Source: a bacterium (lineage in GTDB: Bacteria > Spirochaetota > Spirochaetia > JABEVK01). Taken from it: a stretch of 5,147 nucleotides of DNA. Made by a program: the position numbers and the translations under genes. The DNA lies in the NCBI GenBank assembly GCA_021782055.1, contig JAJXVP010000210.1, positions 1-5,147 on the forward strand, in the 5' to 3' direction. Positions 5,137 to 5,147 of this stretch are shown piece after piece. Under the pieces are notes generated by a model that saw only the letters and a program-made list of their open reading frames with translations, was not told the DNA's origin and did no database searches. Position 1 is the stretch's first letter. Every line of letters begins with the position of its first letter.

Positions 5137-5147
5137 CTCCCAATCAC
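5077..5147. mobile_element. Possible edge of an inserted element truncating the DUF262 gene
   Basis: The last 71 bases are 55% G+C (39 of 71), in contrast to the gene they interrupt. They carry the palindrome CAGGCCTG (5084-5091), an inverted repeat CCTGGT (5088-5093) / ACCAGG (5108-5113), and CCAGGG twice (5109-5114, 5122-5127). GTGAC also occurs twice. Dense short repeats like these occur at the ends of some insertion sequences, including IS21-type ones, but no transposase is visible and I cannot name a family. The window ends before the call can be proved. Confidence 0.3.

Noticed and set aside
1..5147. CRISPR array or rRNA genes
   Set aside because: No regularly spaced repeats and no rRNA-like conserved sequence are present.

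Overview
The window looks like chromosomal DNA of a Gram-negative-type bacterium: about half G+C (34 of 60 bases at 2881-2940), tightly packed genes, and a tRNA gene without an encoded CCA. A spirochaete-like host is my guess from overall style. It rests on impression and is not demonstrated.

Bases 1-63 are the 3' part of a tRNA with a CAT anticodon. A complete wHTH-WYL-WCX regulator follows at 106-1158. Next comes a 68-residue lone YgiT/MqsA-type zinc finger (1278-1484) with no HTH and no toxin partner, apparently read from a leaderless start. It converges, with a 6-base gap, on a PfkB-family sugar/nucleoside kinase on the minus strand (1491-2396). A 65-bp divergent spacer with a perfect 7+7 inverted repeat separates the kinase from a two-gene unit. 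That unit holds an 85-residue protein of unknown function (2462-2719) and, 4 bases later, an N-formylglutamate amidohydrolase-family enzyme (2724-3476).

At about 3480-3560 a G-rich, internally repeated junction leads into DNA of clearly different composition (17 of 60 G+C at 3781-3840; 24 of 60 at 4561-4620). This accessory segment carries two defence-type genes, both apparently damaged. The first is a small PD-(D/E)XK nuclease split by one in-frame TAA (3561-4079). The second is a DUF262 (GmrSD/SspE-type) protein (4222-5136) that keeps its N-terminal DGQQR NTPase-like domain but ends before any DUF1524/HNH nuclease domain. Its last ~20 codons lie in DNA that returns to 55% G+C and carries inverted and direct repeats. 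This looks like the edge of an inserted element.

Best reading: a housekeeping block (tRNA, regulator, kinase, amidohydrolase) next to the remnant of a horizontally acquired restriction/defence island. I see no intact new system. The most useful leads are the broken nuclease, the DUF262 truncation junction, the lone zinc finger, and the unknown 85-residue partner of the amidohydrolase.
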